DNA from: Bordetella ansorpii
Lineage (GTDB): Bacteria; Pseudomonadota; Gammaproteobacteria; Burkholderiales; Burkholderiaceae_B
Assembly (NCBI RefSeq): GCF_900078705.1
Contig: NZ_FKIF01000002.1
Coordinates: 434,001-498,000, forward strand
Length of the DNA stretch: 64,000 nt
Direction of reading: 5' to 3'
In this document: one piece after another, positions 8,212-17,437 of the stretch
Position numbering within the stretch: the first letter of the stretch is position 1
Layout of the letters: every line of letters begins with the position of its first letter
Translations under genes and position numbers: made by a program
Notes under the pieces: model-generated
What the model was told of the DNA's origin: nothing
Database searches by the model: none
Seen by the model: only the letters and a program-made list of their open reading frames with translations

Positions 8212-9478
8212 GCGCGGGCGATGAAACAGAGGAGGGGGAATTCTCCAACCCGCTGGCGCGCCATACGTAGACGAAGACGGCGAGAATCACCGCGCTTTCA
8301 CCGGGCGTGAGCGTCAACGGATAGAGAAAGGAAATCAGCAGGACATAGATCAGGTAGTCGGACAAAGCCCCGAGCAGATCGTCCTCGATGTGGGCACGCA
8401 ACTGCCGGTAGACGCGCAGGCCACGCAGTTCGATCAGGATGAACAGCACCGCCCCGAACAGGCCGTACTCGAACACGATGCCCAGCCAGGTGATGTCCGC
8501 CAGGAAGAAGAAATGGTGGAAATACTTCATCAGGCTCTGGCTGCTGGTCGGACTGATCGTGCCCACGCCGAACAGCCATCCCAGCGGGTTGTCGCCCAGG
8601 AAGCGGGTGGCCAGTTCAATGCTGGTCCTGCGCACGTCGAAACCGCTCTTGGCGCTGGTGTCGAACACCGAGGCCAGGTAATCGACGGAGAACATGGACG
8701 CCAGCAGGAAAGGAACGGCGAATGCCAGTCCCAGCCTGGCCCGGGGCGAGGCCCAGAGCAGGGTATTGATGGCCAGCACGCCGGCGATGCCCAGGATCAT
8801 GGCGCGCGTCTTGATGATCAGCAGCGTGATGGCGAACAGGATGACCACGCCCAGGAGATAGCGCCCGCTGCGTTCGAAGAACGCCCTGCGATAGCAGAAG
8901 AACAGCAGGATGATGGGGAAGTACATCGACATGCGGATGCGATGGCCGCGGCTGTCGTCGCTGAACAGCGGCGCCGTGCCCACGACATAGGTGCCCTTGT
9001 ACCAGCTGCTGGGCACCGCGATCCACAGCACGATCAGCACGACCGCGACGGTGATGCCCAGCGCGACGAAGCTGCGCTCGAGTTCGTACAGCGTCGGCCG
9101 CAGCATCTGCAGGAGGGCCAGGAACGAAAAGAAGTACAGGAAGGGCAGCAGCTTCACCTGCGCGGTGATGCTGGTGAAGAAGCTCTCGTTGAAATAGACC
9201 ATCGACGCCAGGCTGGGTACCAGCAGCAGCCAGGCGAAACTGAGCAGCAATTGCCGGGTGACAGGAAAGCGCGCCTGGCTCATCAGCCGCAGCGCCAGCG
9301 GCAGCGACAGCAGGGGAAAGGCCTTGGACAGCGCCCATAGCGGGCGTATGTCGGTCATGTAGTGGAACGTCTGGCCGAACAGGGGCAGCAGGATGACCAG
9401 CCACCAGCGCACGCGCGACCTGACGGGCTCGGTCGAGAAGATCGCGGGGAGCCGACCGTCGGGCTTGGCCTCTTCCAT
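8204..9478 (-). CDS. Polysaccharide polymerase / O-antigen ligase-like membrane protein (Wzy-like)
   Basis: 424 residues with about ten to twelve membrane segments. A long extracytoplasmic loop near the middle to C-terminal part (from VDYLASVFD to LMKYFHHFFF) is typical of the Wzy/WaaL fold, and RIRMSMYFPIILLFF resembles the conserved region before that loop. Such proteins join repeat units on the periplasmic face. Gene order (export lipoprotein upstream, glycosidase and flippase downstream) supports polymerase over O-antigen ligase. The family diverges strongly in sequence, so the call rests on topology and context. Confidence 0.78.
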   Translation of the reverse strand: MEEAKPDGRLPAIFSTEPVRSRVRWWLVILLPLFGQTFHYMTDIRPLWALSKAFPLLSLPLALRLMSQARFPVTRQLLLSFAWLLLVPSLASMVYFNESFFTSITAQVKLLPFLYFFSFLALLQMLRPTLYELERSFVALGITVAVVLIVLWIAVPSSWYKGTYVVGTAPLFSDDSRGHRIRMSMYFPIILLFFCYRRAFFERSGRYLLGVVILFAITLLIIKTRAMILGIAGVLAINTLLWASPRARLGLAFAVPFLLASMFSVDYLASVFDTSAKSGFDVRRTSIELATRFLGDNPLGWLFGVGTISPTSSQSLMKYFHHFFFLADITWLGIVFEYGLFGAVLFILIELRGLRVYRQLRAHIEDDLLGALSDYLIYVLLISFLYPLTLTPGESAVILAVFVYVWRASGLENSPSSVSSPAHA

Positions 9479-9538
9479 CTCGTGCCGTCCGTTACGCCAC
9501 GTGGACGCCGGCGACCCTGGGATTTCCTGGGAAGGCCA

Positions 9539-10279
9539 TCAGGGGTTGCCGTTGATCGTATTGGTGTACGAGTAGTTGATGCCCTTGTTGAAGGGCAGCG
9601 CCTGATTGATGTACTGGTCCACCCACTGGTTGACCTCGGCGATGGACGACTTCGGCACGAAGATCATATCGGACGACTGCAAGACCACCGCCTGCGCGGG
9701 GTCGCCCCGGCGCGTCAGGGCCTTGGTGTCGATGGTGCGCAGCATCGGCCTGCCATCCGGTGCGCGGCGGATCAGCACCACTTCGTCGGTGCGCGCGGTA
9801 TCGCGCATGCCCTGGGCCGCGGCAATGGCCTGCATGACGGTCATGTTCGGCCGCAGGACGATTTCACCCGGCTTGCCGACCTGGCCGTCGACGTAGACGG
9901 CTCCCCCGTATTGCACGACGCTGACCGACGACCGCGCGTCGGCGACCACGCCGTTGGCCAGCAGCGCCTTGTCCACGATACCGGAGAGCTGGGCCGCGGA
10001 CCGCCCGGCCGCGGGCAGAGGCCCCGCCAGAGGCATGGAGAACGTGCCGTCGGGGGCGACCAGCGCCTTCTGGTTGAGCTCGGCGTTGAACGGCAGCGTG
10101 ATGGCGATCTCGTCGCCAGGCTGGATCACGTAGGCGGCGGGAGCGGCATCCACCCACGTCGCGAAGCGCTCGGGCTGGCGGTATTCGGACGGCACCCAGG
10201 TAGGCGTGCACGCGGTCAAGTTGACCAGTGCCAGCGCGAGGCCCAGACGCAGCATCAGTGTGGCGCGTAACGACAACAT
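9539..10279 (-). CDS. Outer-membrane polysaccharide export lipoprotein (Wza/OPX family)
   Basis: 246 residues from the ATG at 10279. The lipobox VNLTAC predicts a lipidated cysteine after a short signal peptide. A polysaccharide export domain starts at YVIQPGDEIAITLPFNAELN, followed by VAPDGTFSMPLAGPL and SLBB-like repeats (VYVDGQVGKPGEIVL, then PNMTVMQAIAAAQGM). It forms the outer-membrane exit channel in Wzy-dependent systems. The start is set by AAGAGG upstream. A start at 10309 would put ten odd residues before the signal peptide. It heads the leftward operon and is divergent from the wzc-like gene. Confidence 0.9.
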   Translation of the reverse strand: MLSLRATLMLRLGLALALVNLTACTPTWVPSEYRQPERFATWVDAAPAAYVIQPGDEIAITLPFNAELNQKALVAPDGTFSMPLAGPLPAAGRSAAQLSGIVDKALLANGVVADARSSVSVVQYGGAVYVDGQVGKPGEIVLRPNMTVMQAIAAAQGMRDTARTDEVVLIRRAPDGRPMLRTIDTKALTRRGDPAQAVVLQSSDMIFVPKSSIAEVNQWVDQYINQALPFNKGINYSYTNTINGNP

Positions 10280-10482
10280 GCGCGGCCAACCTCTTGGAAA
10301 GAAAAACAAAAAGTCCAGGGCGGCAACACACCCGTAGCCTCCCGATTATATACTTGCAAACGGTAATTCAACGTATAAAATCTATACCCTGCCACCCGCC
10401 TGGGCGGCAGGCGGCGGTTGGTAGTGGCTGGTCATGGATCCGATCCGACAGCATCGCGGCGCATCCCGAACCTCAAGGTTGT
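10280..10482 (-). promoter_or_regulatory. Divergent promoter region between wza-like and wzc-like genes
   Basis: This 203-base gap holds an AT-rich core at 10343-10390. On the minus strand TTGAAT (10371-10366) and TATAAT (10350-10345) are 15 bases apart, a possible wza-side promoter with a short spacer. On the plus strand TATAAA (10374-10379) and TATACC (10383-10388) could serve as -10 elements for the wzc-like gene, but no good -35 lines up. The two start sites would overlap, allowing joint control of both operons. Confidence 0.4.
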
Positions 10483-12630
10483 ATGGTTATTTCCACGAGA
10501 ACTAGGCCTGACCGCAACAGCGCCGTCACCAGTTTGACCATCCGAGATCATCTCAACACCTTCTTCTACTACCACAAGGTCGCCGCGACGACGTTCCTGG
10601 TAGTGGCCGTGCTGGGACTGATCCTCGCCCTGACCGTGCCCATCCCCTATCGGGCCCAGTCGACCCTTCTGGTGCTTTTTGCCGGTTACTACGACCAATC
10701 CGCCGGGGGGCGGGGCGGCGTTCCCGTGGCGCCGGCCATCGGCGAGCTCGTCAGCGTCGAAGCGCAGATCCTGGACAGCCCCGAACTGCACCGCGAAGTC
10801 GTCATGGCCCGGCTGGGGCCCAACAATACCGACCCGCAGGTGTTCGACAAGCAGGTGCGCGAGTTCGAGTCCCGGTTCCATCTGGAACAGAACGATCTCG
10901 CCAACACCCTCAATCTGTCCTATTACGACGTCGATCCGAAACGGGCCGCGGCCACGCTGGAAGACCTGCTGGCACGCTATTTCAAGCAGCGCGCGACGAT
11001 CTTCACCTCGGGCCGCACCGCGATGCTGGCCGGGCAGCGTGACCAGGCACGGAGCCAGCTCGACCGCGCCAACGCCGAACTGCTTGCTTTCCAGCAGGAA
11101 CACGGCGTCGTCAACATCACCGACCAGATCTCGCGTGCAGTGGCGCTGGAGAATCTGCTGGTCCAGCGCAAGATGGAGAACGAAGCCGCGCTGGCCCAGG
11201 ATCGCGCCGGGCTGGCGGCGCTGCAGGCCAGCACCGCCCACGTCAAGTCGGACATCCTGCTGTTCAACGACAACGCCGAGATCGCGCGTGCGCTGGCCAC
11301 CATGCAGATTTCACTGCTGGACCTGCAGGCGCGCCGCGCCGAGGTGGCCTCGCGCTACATGGACGGTTCGCCCTTCGTCCAGCAGCTCGACAAGCAGATC
11401 GCCGACCTGAAGGCGAACATCGCCAGGAACAAGCAGCAGATGATCTCCGCCAGCCGGGTCGGCCACAACAGCTACTACGACACGGTCCAGGATCGGCTGT
11501 CGGGGCTGCTGACCACCATCGCGGGCCAGGCCGCCCGCCAGAAAGAGCTCGAGGCGCAGGTTGCCGAAGCGCGCAGCCGTTCGGAAAGCCTGATCTCCGT
11601 GGCGGGCAAATTGCGCCAGATGCAGGCCGACCGCGATCTGCTGGCCGAGAACTTCAATACGGCCGCCCGCCTGTACGAACAGGTCAACATCCAGCAAGAA
11701 CAGGCCAGCAAGGTCAACAGCACCAACGTCCGCGTCATTCAACCCCCGGTGACGCCCTCGCAGCGCAACATATCGCGGGGACTGCTGGTGGCGGCTGCCC
11801 TGGTGGCGGCCGTCGTCATCTCCGGCCTGACCGTGCTGCTGCGAGCCACGATGCGCGAGACCTTCCTCAGCCCGGAACAGATCGAACGCTCGCTCTTGCT
11901 GAGCGTGCTTTGCGCGCCGATCACGTCGCGCCGTGCCGCGCCCAGGGGCACGGCCGCGCCCCCGCCCCGCAGGCTGACGGCCTCGGTCGCGCATGCCGAC
12001 TACGGGCGTCTCGCTTCGGCCATCCATTTCAGTTCCAACGCCGCGTCCAAGACGGTCGTGATGCTCGCCGCGAACGATGGCGAGGGCATGAGTCGCCTCA
12101 TGCGCGGCCTGGCCCTCGAACTGAGCGGCCGTTCGGCCCGGCCCGTACTGGTCCTGGACATGACGGCAGCCAAGAGCCGGCCCTATGGCGAGCCCAATGC
12201 CCAGGGGCAGATCGAGTGGCCCGACGTGGAAGGCGCCGAGCAGGAGCTGATCGTATACGTGGCCAAGCCAGTGCTGGATCTCGAATTCAGCCAGGTCTCG
12301 CGGCAGAACATCGTGGTCGCATGGGCCTCGGACTCGACGCAGCAGGCCTCGTGGCAATATGCCTCGGGCCTGTTCGAAAGCCTGAAGCGGGACTATGCCT
12401 ACGTGCTGGTCCACGCGCCATCTTCCACACGCTCCTTCCATGGCATCGAGAACGCCGCGCGGGCGGATGCCGTGGTCCTGGTGATCCAGGCCGAAAACAC
12501 GCGCAAGCCGGTGGCGCAGACCCTGAAGGATCAGGTGCTCGACTCGGGCGGCAACATCATCGGCGTCGCCATGACGAACCGCCGCGCCTACATCCCCGGC
12601 TTTTTCTACCGGCTTTTCCTGAACAAATGA
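10483..12630 (+). CDS. Polysaccharide chain-length / co-polymerase protein (Wzc/GumC type) with degenerate kinase domain
   Basis: 715 residues from the ATG at 10483 (AAGG just upstream). Residues about 15-60 form the Wzz domain with membrane segment 1 (TTFLVVAVLGLILAL). A long periplasmic coiled-coil region (about 185-410) follows, then the PxxP-like PPVTPSQRN and membrane segment 2 (about 433-453). The C-terminal 215 residues resemble a BY-kinase domain, but the Walker A position reads NDGEGMS (531-537), with Met in place of the essential Lys. The Walker B position reads VLVHAPSS, with His in place of Asp, and there is no C-terminal tyrosine cluster. It therefore probably regulates chain length and couples to Wza without kinase activity. 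The putative glycosyltransferase starts 13 bases downstream. Confidence 0.87.
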   Translation: MVISTRTRPDRNSAVTSLTIRDHLNTFFYYHKVAATTFLVVAVLGLILALTVPIPYRAQSTLLVLFAGYYDQSAGGRGGVPVAPAIGELVSVEAQILDSPELHREVVMARLGPNNTDPQVFDKQVREFESRFHLEQNDLANTLNLSYYDVDPKRAAATLEDLLARYFKQRATIFTSGRTAMLAGQRDQARSQLDRANAELLAFQQEHGVVNITDQISRAVALENLLVQRKMENEAALAQDRAGLAALQASTAHVKSDILLFNDNAEIARALATMQISLLDLQARRAEVASRYMDGSPFVQQLDKQIADLKANIARNKQQMISASRVGHNSYYDTVQDRLSGLLTTIAGQAARQKELEAQVAEARSRSESLISVAGKLRQMQADRDLLAENFNTAARLYEQVNIQQEQASKVNSTNVRVIQPPVTPSQRNISRGLLVAAALVAAVVISGLTVLLRATMRETFLSPEQIERSLLLSVLCAPITSRRAAPRGTAAPPPRRLTASVAHADYGRLASAIHFSSNAASKTVVMLAANDGEGMSRLMRGLALELSGRSARPVLVLDMTAAKSRPYGEPNAQGQIEWPDVEGAEQELIVYVAKPVLDLEFSQVSRQNIVVAWASDSTQQASWQYASGLFESLKRDYAYVLVHAPSSTRSFHGIENAARADAVVLVIQAENTRKPVAQTLKDQVLDSGGNIIGVAMTNRRAYIPGFFYRLFLNK

Positions 12631-12643
12631 ACCGGAGCATGCG

Positions 12644-13618
12644 ATGACGCAGATCAGTGCGATTCTGCCTATCAAGACCCGTGGCAGGCATTACGCTGAC
12701 AATATCGCCCGCTGCGACATCCTCTTTGCCTCGCTGCGCCATTTCGCGGCGCCCGGCCTGTTCGCCCGGTTCGTCCTCGTCGTGCCCCACGAAGAGGTCG
12801 AGGAAATCCAGGGCTATGCCAAGGCCTGGTCGGACTTTCCGATCGTGGTCGTCGACGAGTCCCTGCACATGGCCGTGTTCTCGGAATTCTCGCAACGCCA
12901 CCAGATCCGCAACTGGCATCGCCAGCAGATCATCAAGCTGTATGCGCCGGCCCTGATCGACACCGAGTACTTCCTGGTGTTCGATCCGGACTGCTTCGCC
13001 ACGCATCCGTTCTCGGCCGAGACCCTCGTCCCGGGCGGCCGTGCGCTGACGCACTACATGCCACGCAGCGCCGAGCCCCGTTACTGGGAAGCCTCGTCCA
13101 AGGTGCTCGGCGTCGACCCGCACCTGGACCGCGACGGCCTGTGGTGGACGCCGACCGTCCTGTCGCGCACGCTGTGCCTGAGCCTGCACAACAAGCTGGA
13201 AACCCTGTACGGGGAAGACTGGCGCCGGGTGCTGCTGAGCAAATACACGGTCGACTGGACCGAGTACACGCTCTACTGGCTGAACGCCGAGAACGAAGGG
13301 CTGCTGGACCGCTATCACACGGCACGCCAGCCTGGCCAGCCGGCGCTGCACACCGACCAGAGCGTGTGGCATGCGCAGCAGATGAAGGAATGGAACCCCG
13401 AACACTACTTCGGGCCCGGCAGCGACGGCCTGTTCGCGGTCGTGCAGAGCAACACCCACATCTCCCCGCAAAGCGTGGTGAAGATGCTGTCGCCGTATTT
13501 CCCCATCACCATCCAGCCTTACCAGCGCAACATCGACTGGAAACTGAAGGCTGCCGAACTCTATTCGGCGGTCGTACGCCGCGGCCTCAAGGCCTTGCGG
13601 CGCGCCTTCGGCCGCTGA
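12644..13618 (+). CDS. DUF6492-like putative glycosyltransferase
   Basis: 324 residues, cytoplasmic by composition. It opens with ISAILPIKTRGRHYADNIARC and has FLVFDPDCF near residue 110. The D-P-D there matches the metal-binding DxD of GT-A glycosyltransferases. LWWTPTVLS, the following conserved Trp/Tyr residues and the VQSNTHI region fit proteins annotated as DUF6492. Family membership is recalled from motifs and not searched. A good ribosome site (CCGGAG) precedes the ATG. It closes the rightward wzc-like operon and probably adds a sugar to the repeat unit. Confidence 0.7.
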   Translation: MTQISAILPIKTRGRHYADNIARCDILFASLRHFAAPGLFARFVLVVPHEEVEEIQGYAKAWSDFPIVVVDESLHMAVFSEFSQRHQIRNWHRQQIIKLYAPALIDTEYFLVFDPDCFATHPFSAETLVPGGRALTHYMPRSAEPRYWEASSKVLGVDPHLDRDGLWWTPTVLSRTLCLSLHNKLETLYGEDWRRVLLSKYTVDWTEYTLYWLNAENEGLLDRYHTARQPGQPALHTDQSVWHAQQMKEWNPEHYFGPGSDGLFAVVQSNTHISPQSVVKMLSPYFPITIQPYQRNIDWKLKAAELYSAVVRRGLKALRRAFGR

Positions 13619-13630
13619 TCCCTCGACCCC

Positions 13631-13653
13631 CGCCGTACCGCAGCGGTACGGCG
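13631..13653 (+). terminator. Terminator-like inverted repeat after the polysaccharide operon
   Basis: A perfect 10-base inverted repeat, CGCCGTACCG and CGGTACGGCG with a 3-base loop, starts 13 bases after the stop codon of the putative glycosyltransferase. There is no T-run, so it may stabilise the transcript end or act with Rho. Confidence 0.45.
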
Positions 13654-13786
13654 GGCGGCTCCACCTCCCCTTCACCTCATCGCGCCGCACAGGGCAGCGC
13701 CCGTCCACGGGCCTGCCCGGTACGCATTTGCGCGTCCGCGCCGCCTGTCCGATGCACTATTCTGCATCCGTCGCGGCAGGCCTCCC

Positions 13787-14025
13787 TGTGGATAACTGCT
13801 ATGAGACGGAGTTGTGCACAGCGTGTGGACGTGAACTGAACAAACCCGGCTTTTCGGCGGCTGTGGAAAAGTTGTTCAACTTCGACTTATCCCCAGAACA
13901 GAGTTCATGCACAAGCAAAAACTTCGGCAAGCCGATGAAATAGAATCGCTTTTTAGGGTTGATGCAGTTATCCACAACCCTTATCCATTACCAATCTTTA
14001 TATAAAGAACAAGATAAGAGAAAAC
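13787..14025. other. DnaA-box cluster with adjacent AT-rich stretch (second origin-like site)
   Basis: Two perfect boxes are present: TGTGGATAA at 13787-13795 and TTATCCACA at 13968-13976. Four single-mismatch or near boxes lie between or beside them: TTGTGCACA 13812-13820, TGTGGAAAA 13862-13870, TTATCCCCA 13887-13895 and TTATCCATT 13981-13989 (two mismatches). An AT-rich run including the palindrome TTTATATAAA follows at about 13988-14023, directly before tctD. No gene lies in 13619-14071. It could be part of the replication origin, a DnaA-titration site or DnaA control of the adjacent promoter. Confidence 0.55.
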
Positions 14026-14071
14026 CGTAACCCATGTCAGCCAGCCGCCACCCCCTCCCGGGCGAACCTTC

Positions 14072-14770
14072 ATGCGTATCCTCCTGATAGAAGACGAAGC
14101 CGAGCTTGCACATTGGCTGGCTCGCAGCCTCGCCCGCCATGCGGGCTTCGTGGTGGAATGGGCCAATGACGGTGTCGTGGCCGAACGCCGCCTGACCCTG
14201 GAGGAATTCGACGCCGTGGTGCTCGACCTGGGGCTGCCTGGCATGGACGGGCACAGTCTCCTGGCGCGCATGCGCGCCAGGGACGACCGCACGCCCGTAC
14301 TGGTGCTGACCGCCCGCGACTCGCTTGCCGAACGCATCGGCACGCTGCACGAGGGCGCCGACGATTTCCTGCCCAAACCATTCGTGCTGGAAGAAGTCGA
14401 GGCGCGGCTGATGGCGCTCATCCGCCGAAGCCGGGGACGGGAACATCCGCGAATGGCCCTGGGCAACCTGGTCCTGGATACCGCTGCGCAGCGTTTCTCG
14501 GTGTCCGGCCAGGTGCTCGCCCTGTCGCCGCGGGAACATGCCGTCCTGCGCGTCCTGATCCAGCGCAGCGGGGAACCCGTTGCCAAACAGCAGATCCTGG
14601 ATCGCATCCAGCCCGACGACAGCGAGGTCAACCTGGAAGCCGTGGAAGTACTTGTGCACAGGCTGCGGAAAAAACTGGCCGGCACGGGGGTGCAGATCGT
14701 GACCCTGCGAGGCATGGGTTACAGCTTGGAGACCGTGGTTGAAAGCCCCGCAGACGGCACGTCCCCGTAA
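14072..14770 (+). CDS. tctD: OmpR-family response regulator, TctD-like
   Basis: 232 residues. The receiver domain (1-118) has the acidic pair E7/D8, phospho-acceptor D52 in VVLDLGLPG, T80 and K102 in FLPKPF. The C-terminal winged helix (about 130-222) includes LSPREHAVLRVLIQRSG and VEVLVHRLRKKL. It is followed, with a 32-base overlap, by a histidine kinase and then tctCBA, so it very likely controls tricarboxylate uptake in response to TctE. The DnaA-box cluster lies immediately upstream, so its promoter is in that AT-rich region. Confidence 0.88.
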   Translation: MRILLIEDEAELAHWLARSLARHAGFVVEWANDGVVAERRLTLEEFDAVVLDLGLPGMDGHSLLARMRARDDRTPVLVLTARDSLAERIGTLHEGADDFLPKPFVLEEVEARLMALIRRSRGREHPRMALGNLVLDTAAQRFSVSGQVLALSPREHAVLRVLIQRSGEPVAKQQILDRIQPDDSEVNLEAVEVLVHRLRKKLAGTGVQIVTLRGMGYSLETVVESPADGTSP

Positions 14771-16202
14771 CCGCACACTGAAGACGGTTCTCCTGGGAAG
14801 ATTGATTCCCGCGCTGGTGTGCGTGATGCTGGTCGCCCTGTACCTGTCGAACCGCCAGTTGCGGGACCAGGTCGACCATGCCTACGACCGGTCGCTCGCT
14901 GGCGCCTTGCGGTCGATCGACCACAACATATCCACGGCCAGCGGCGGCCTGGCCATGGAGCAGCCGTACCTGCTGCTCGAGTTTTTCCAACTGACGGCAA
15001 GCGGCCACGTCTATTACCGGGTCGCCACCGAAGACGGTCTGGCGGAAATCGGCAGCCCCGGCCTGCCCTTGCCGCACGAGCCCCTGGTCTCGGGGCAACC
15101 CCGCTTCTTTTATGCCCAATACGGGGACGAGACCGTCCGGATCGCCGCGTTGGCGCGTCCGATGGACCCGCCGCTGTACAACGACCGGGGGGGCCGGGTG
15201 ATCGTCCAGGTCGCCGAAAGCCTGGAAAGCCGCACAGAGGTCCTGCACAGCGCGCTGGTGGCATCCGTAGGCCGGGACCTTGCCGTCGTCCTGATCAGCG
15301 TTCTGGTGGTCATCTGGAGCGTTTTCAGTGCCGTGAAACCGCTGGAGCGCCTCAAGGAAGACCTGGATACCCGTCCCGCGGACGATTTGAGCCCCGTCAG
15401 CGCGTCCGGCGTGCCGGGTGAGGTCAGGCCCCTGGTCGACGCCGTAAACCTCCATATGGCCCGTTTTACGGACCAGGCGAGGGTGCAAAGGCAGTTCCTG
15501 GACGACGCCTCGCACCAGCTGCGCACACCGCTGTCGGTTCTGCGTACCCAGACGGCCTATGCGCTGCGCGAGGAAGATCCCGCCGAAATCCGTGCCGCTC
15601 TGCTGGGTATGCAGGAAGGGCTCGACCACGCGGTCCGCACCACCAACCAGATGCTGTCCCTGGCAAGAGCCAAGGACGCCACGCTGGCGGAAGGAGGCGC
15701 CGCCTTCGAGCCGGTCGACCTGGCCGAACTGGCCGACACCGTGGTCCGGGCCCTGCTGCCGGCCGCCCGGGCGCGCCGGTTGGACCTGGGCCTGGACCTG
15801 CCCGAATCGCCGGTCGAGGTGAAAGGCCTGGAATGGCTGCTGCGCGAAGCGCTGAGCAACTTGTTGGACAACGCCATCCGCTACACCCCCGACGGCGGCG
15901 AGATCACCGTCCGGGTGGCGCGCCAGGCGCATGCGGCGTGCGTGATGGTCGAAGACAGCGGTCCCGGCATGTCGCAGCTGGACATCGAACGCGCCGGCGT
16001 ACGCTTTCGCCGGGGGGCGGCCGGCAAGAAAAAGGGCGGGGCGGGGTTGGGCCTGGCCATCGTCGGCACCATCACGGAAATCCACGCGGCGAAATTGCTG
16101 ATCGAGAACCGTCCAGGCCGCCAGGGCCTGCGCGTGGCACTAGTATTTACCCTCGATTTGCCCAGGTTTGGTGCAACGCACCAGAAAAATGCATGGAGTT
16201 GA
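14739..16202 (+). CDS. tctE: Sensor histidine kinase, TctE-like
   Basis: 487 residues from a TTG start that overlaps tctD by 32 bases; the strong overlap suggests translational coupling. Membrane segment 1 is at about 20-37. A periplasmic sensor region of about 140 residues follows, then membrane segment 2 at about 181-199 and a HAMP-like linker. HisKA has FLDDASHQLRTPLSVL with H259. The ATPase domain has N378 in LSNLLDNAIRY, DSGPGM and GGAGLGLA. All catalytic motifs are intact. In the TctDE family the kinase responds to citrate-like tricarboxylates; the ligand here is inferred from the adjacent tctCBA genes. Confidence 0.88.
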   Translation: MKAPQTARPRNRTLKTVLLGRLIPALVCVMLVALYLSNRQLRDQVDHAYDRSLAGALRSIDHNISTASGGLAMEQPYLLLEFFQLTASGHVYYRVATEDGLAEIGSPGLPLPHEPLVSGQPRFFYAQYGDETVRIAALARPMDPPLYNDRGGRVIVQVAESLESRTEVLHSALVASVGRDLAVVLISVLVVIWSVFSAVKPLERLKEDLDTRPADDLSPVSASGVPGEVRPLVDAVNLHMARFTDQARVQRQFLDDASHQLRTPLSVLRTQTAYALREEDPAEIRAALLGMQEGLDHAVRTTNQMLSLARAKDATLAEGGAAFEPVDLAELADTVVRALLPAARARRLDLGLDLPESPVEVKGLEWLLREALSNLLDNAIRYTPDGGEITVRVARQAHAACVMVEDSGPGMSQLDIERAGVRFRRGAAGKKKGGAGLGLAIVGTITEIHAAKLLIENRPGRQGLRVALVFTLDLPRFGATHQKNAWS

Positions 16203-16304
16203 AAGGGTTCGGAAAGGCGGGGTTTTGTACGGTTGCGCTCCAGCGGGTGGGGCAAAAGTCCCTCCGCGCGGACATACACCTACAAACCTGACGGAGACCG
16301 CAAG

Positions 16305-17309
16305 ATGCAGATCCCGCTGAAAACGCGCCTGGGCGCGGCATTGGGCGCAGTCGCGCTGACCCTTCTTTCGCTGACCTCGGCGGCCCGGGCCGCCGACGAG
16401 CCCCGCCGCCCCGAGTGCATCGCGCCGGCCCAGCCCGGTGGCGGATTCGACCTCACCTGCCGCCTGGCCACCGAAGGCCTGAAGCAGAGCGGCGCGCTGA
16501 AATCGCCGATGCGCGTGGTCTACATGCCCGGCGGCATCGGCGCGGTAGCCTACAACAACATCGTCGCCCAGCACCCGAACGAGCCCGGCACCATCGTGGC
16601 CTATTCGGGCGGCTCGCTGCTGAACCTGGCCCAGGGCAAGTTCGGCAAGTACTCCGTCAACGACGTGCGCTGGGTGTCGGGCATCGGCACCGACTACGGC
16701 GTGGCCGTGGTGCGCGCGGATTCGCCGTACAAGGATCTGAAGAGCCTGATGGACGCCTTCAAGGCCGATCCGACCAAGATCGTGCTGGGCGCCGGCGGCA
16801 CCGTGGGCAGCCAGGACTGGATGAAGGCGGCGCTGACGGCCAAGGCCGCCGGCGTCGACTTCAAGCGCATGCGCTTCGTCGCGTTCGAAGGCGGCGGCGA
16901 AGCCGTCACCGCGCTGCGCGGCGGCCACATCCAGGCCTACATGGGCGATGCGGCCGAAGCCTTCACGATGCTGGAGGGCGGTGCGCCGATCCGCATCCTG
17001 GCCGTGTTCAACAGCGACCGCCTGCCGGGCAAGCTGGCCGACGTGCCGACCGCCAAGGAACAGGGCTACGACATCGTCTGGCCGATCATCCGCGGCTTCT
17101 ACGTCGGTCCCAAGGTGTCGGACGCCGACTACCAGTTCTGGGTCGACGCCTTCAACAAGATGATGGCCGATCCCGAATACGCCAGGCTGCGCGGCCAGCA
17201 GGGCCTGTTCCCGTTCAACAAGACGGGCAAGGACCTGGACGACTACGTCAAGCAGCAGGTCAAGCAGTACACCGAACTGGCCGACAGCTTCGGCCTGATC
17301 AAGAAGTAA
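16305..17309 (+). CDS. tctC: Tripartite tricarboxylate transporter substrate-binding protein (Bug family)
   Basis: 334 residues from the ATG at 16305, with GGAG upstream. A signal peptide (LGAALGAVALTLLSLTS, cleavage after ARA) leads into ECIAPAQPGGGFDLTCR, the ligand-binding opening of TctC/Bug proteins. MPGGIGAVAYNNIVAQ and GAGGTVGSQDW are also typical. It binds a di- or tricarboxylate in the periplasm and hands it to TctBA. It is the first gene of tctCBA and lies 102 bases after tctE, so it may also have its own promoter there. An upstream in-frame start at 16233 would destroy the signal peptide. Confidence 0.9.
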   Translation: MQIPLKTRLGAALGAVALTLLSLTSAARAADEPRRPECIAPAQPGGGFDLTCRLATEGLKQSGALKSPMRVVYMPGGIGAVAYNNIVAQHPNEPGTIVAYSGGSLLNLAQGKFGKYSVNDVRWVSGIGTDYGVAVVRADSPYKDLKSLMDAFKADPTKIVLGAGGTVGSQDWMKAALTAKAAGVDFKRMRFVAFEGGGEAVTALRGGHIQAYMGDAAEAFTMLEGGAPIRILAVFNSDRLPGKLADVPTAKEQGYDIVWPIIRGFYVGPKVSDADYQFWVDAFNKMMADPEYARLRGQQGLFPFNKTGKDLDDYVKQQVKQYTELADSFGLIKK

Positions 17310-17437
17310 GACGCGTACCGGCGGCGCACGCGCGGCTGCGGGCCGCATGTCCGCCGCAAGTACCGCACATTGCCCGGTAGCGCCATCACGGTGGCGCGCG
17401 AGCGGCGCCCACGCGCCAACTCCAGGAACCATTGATC

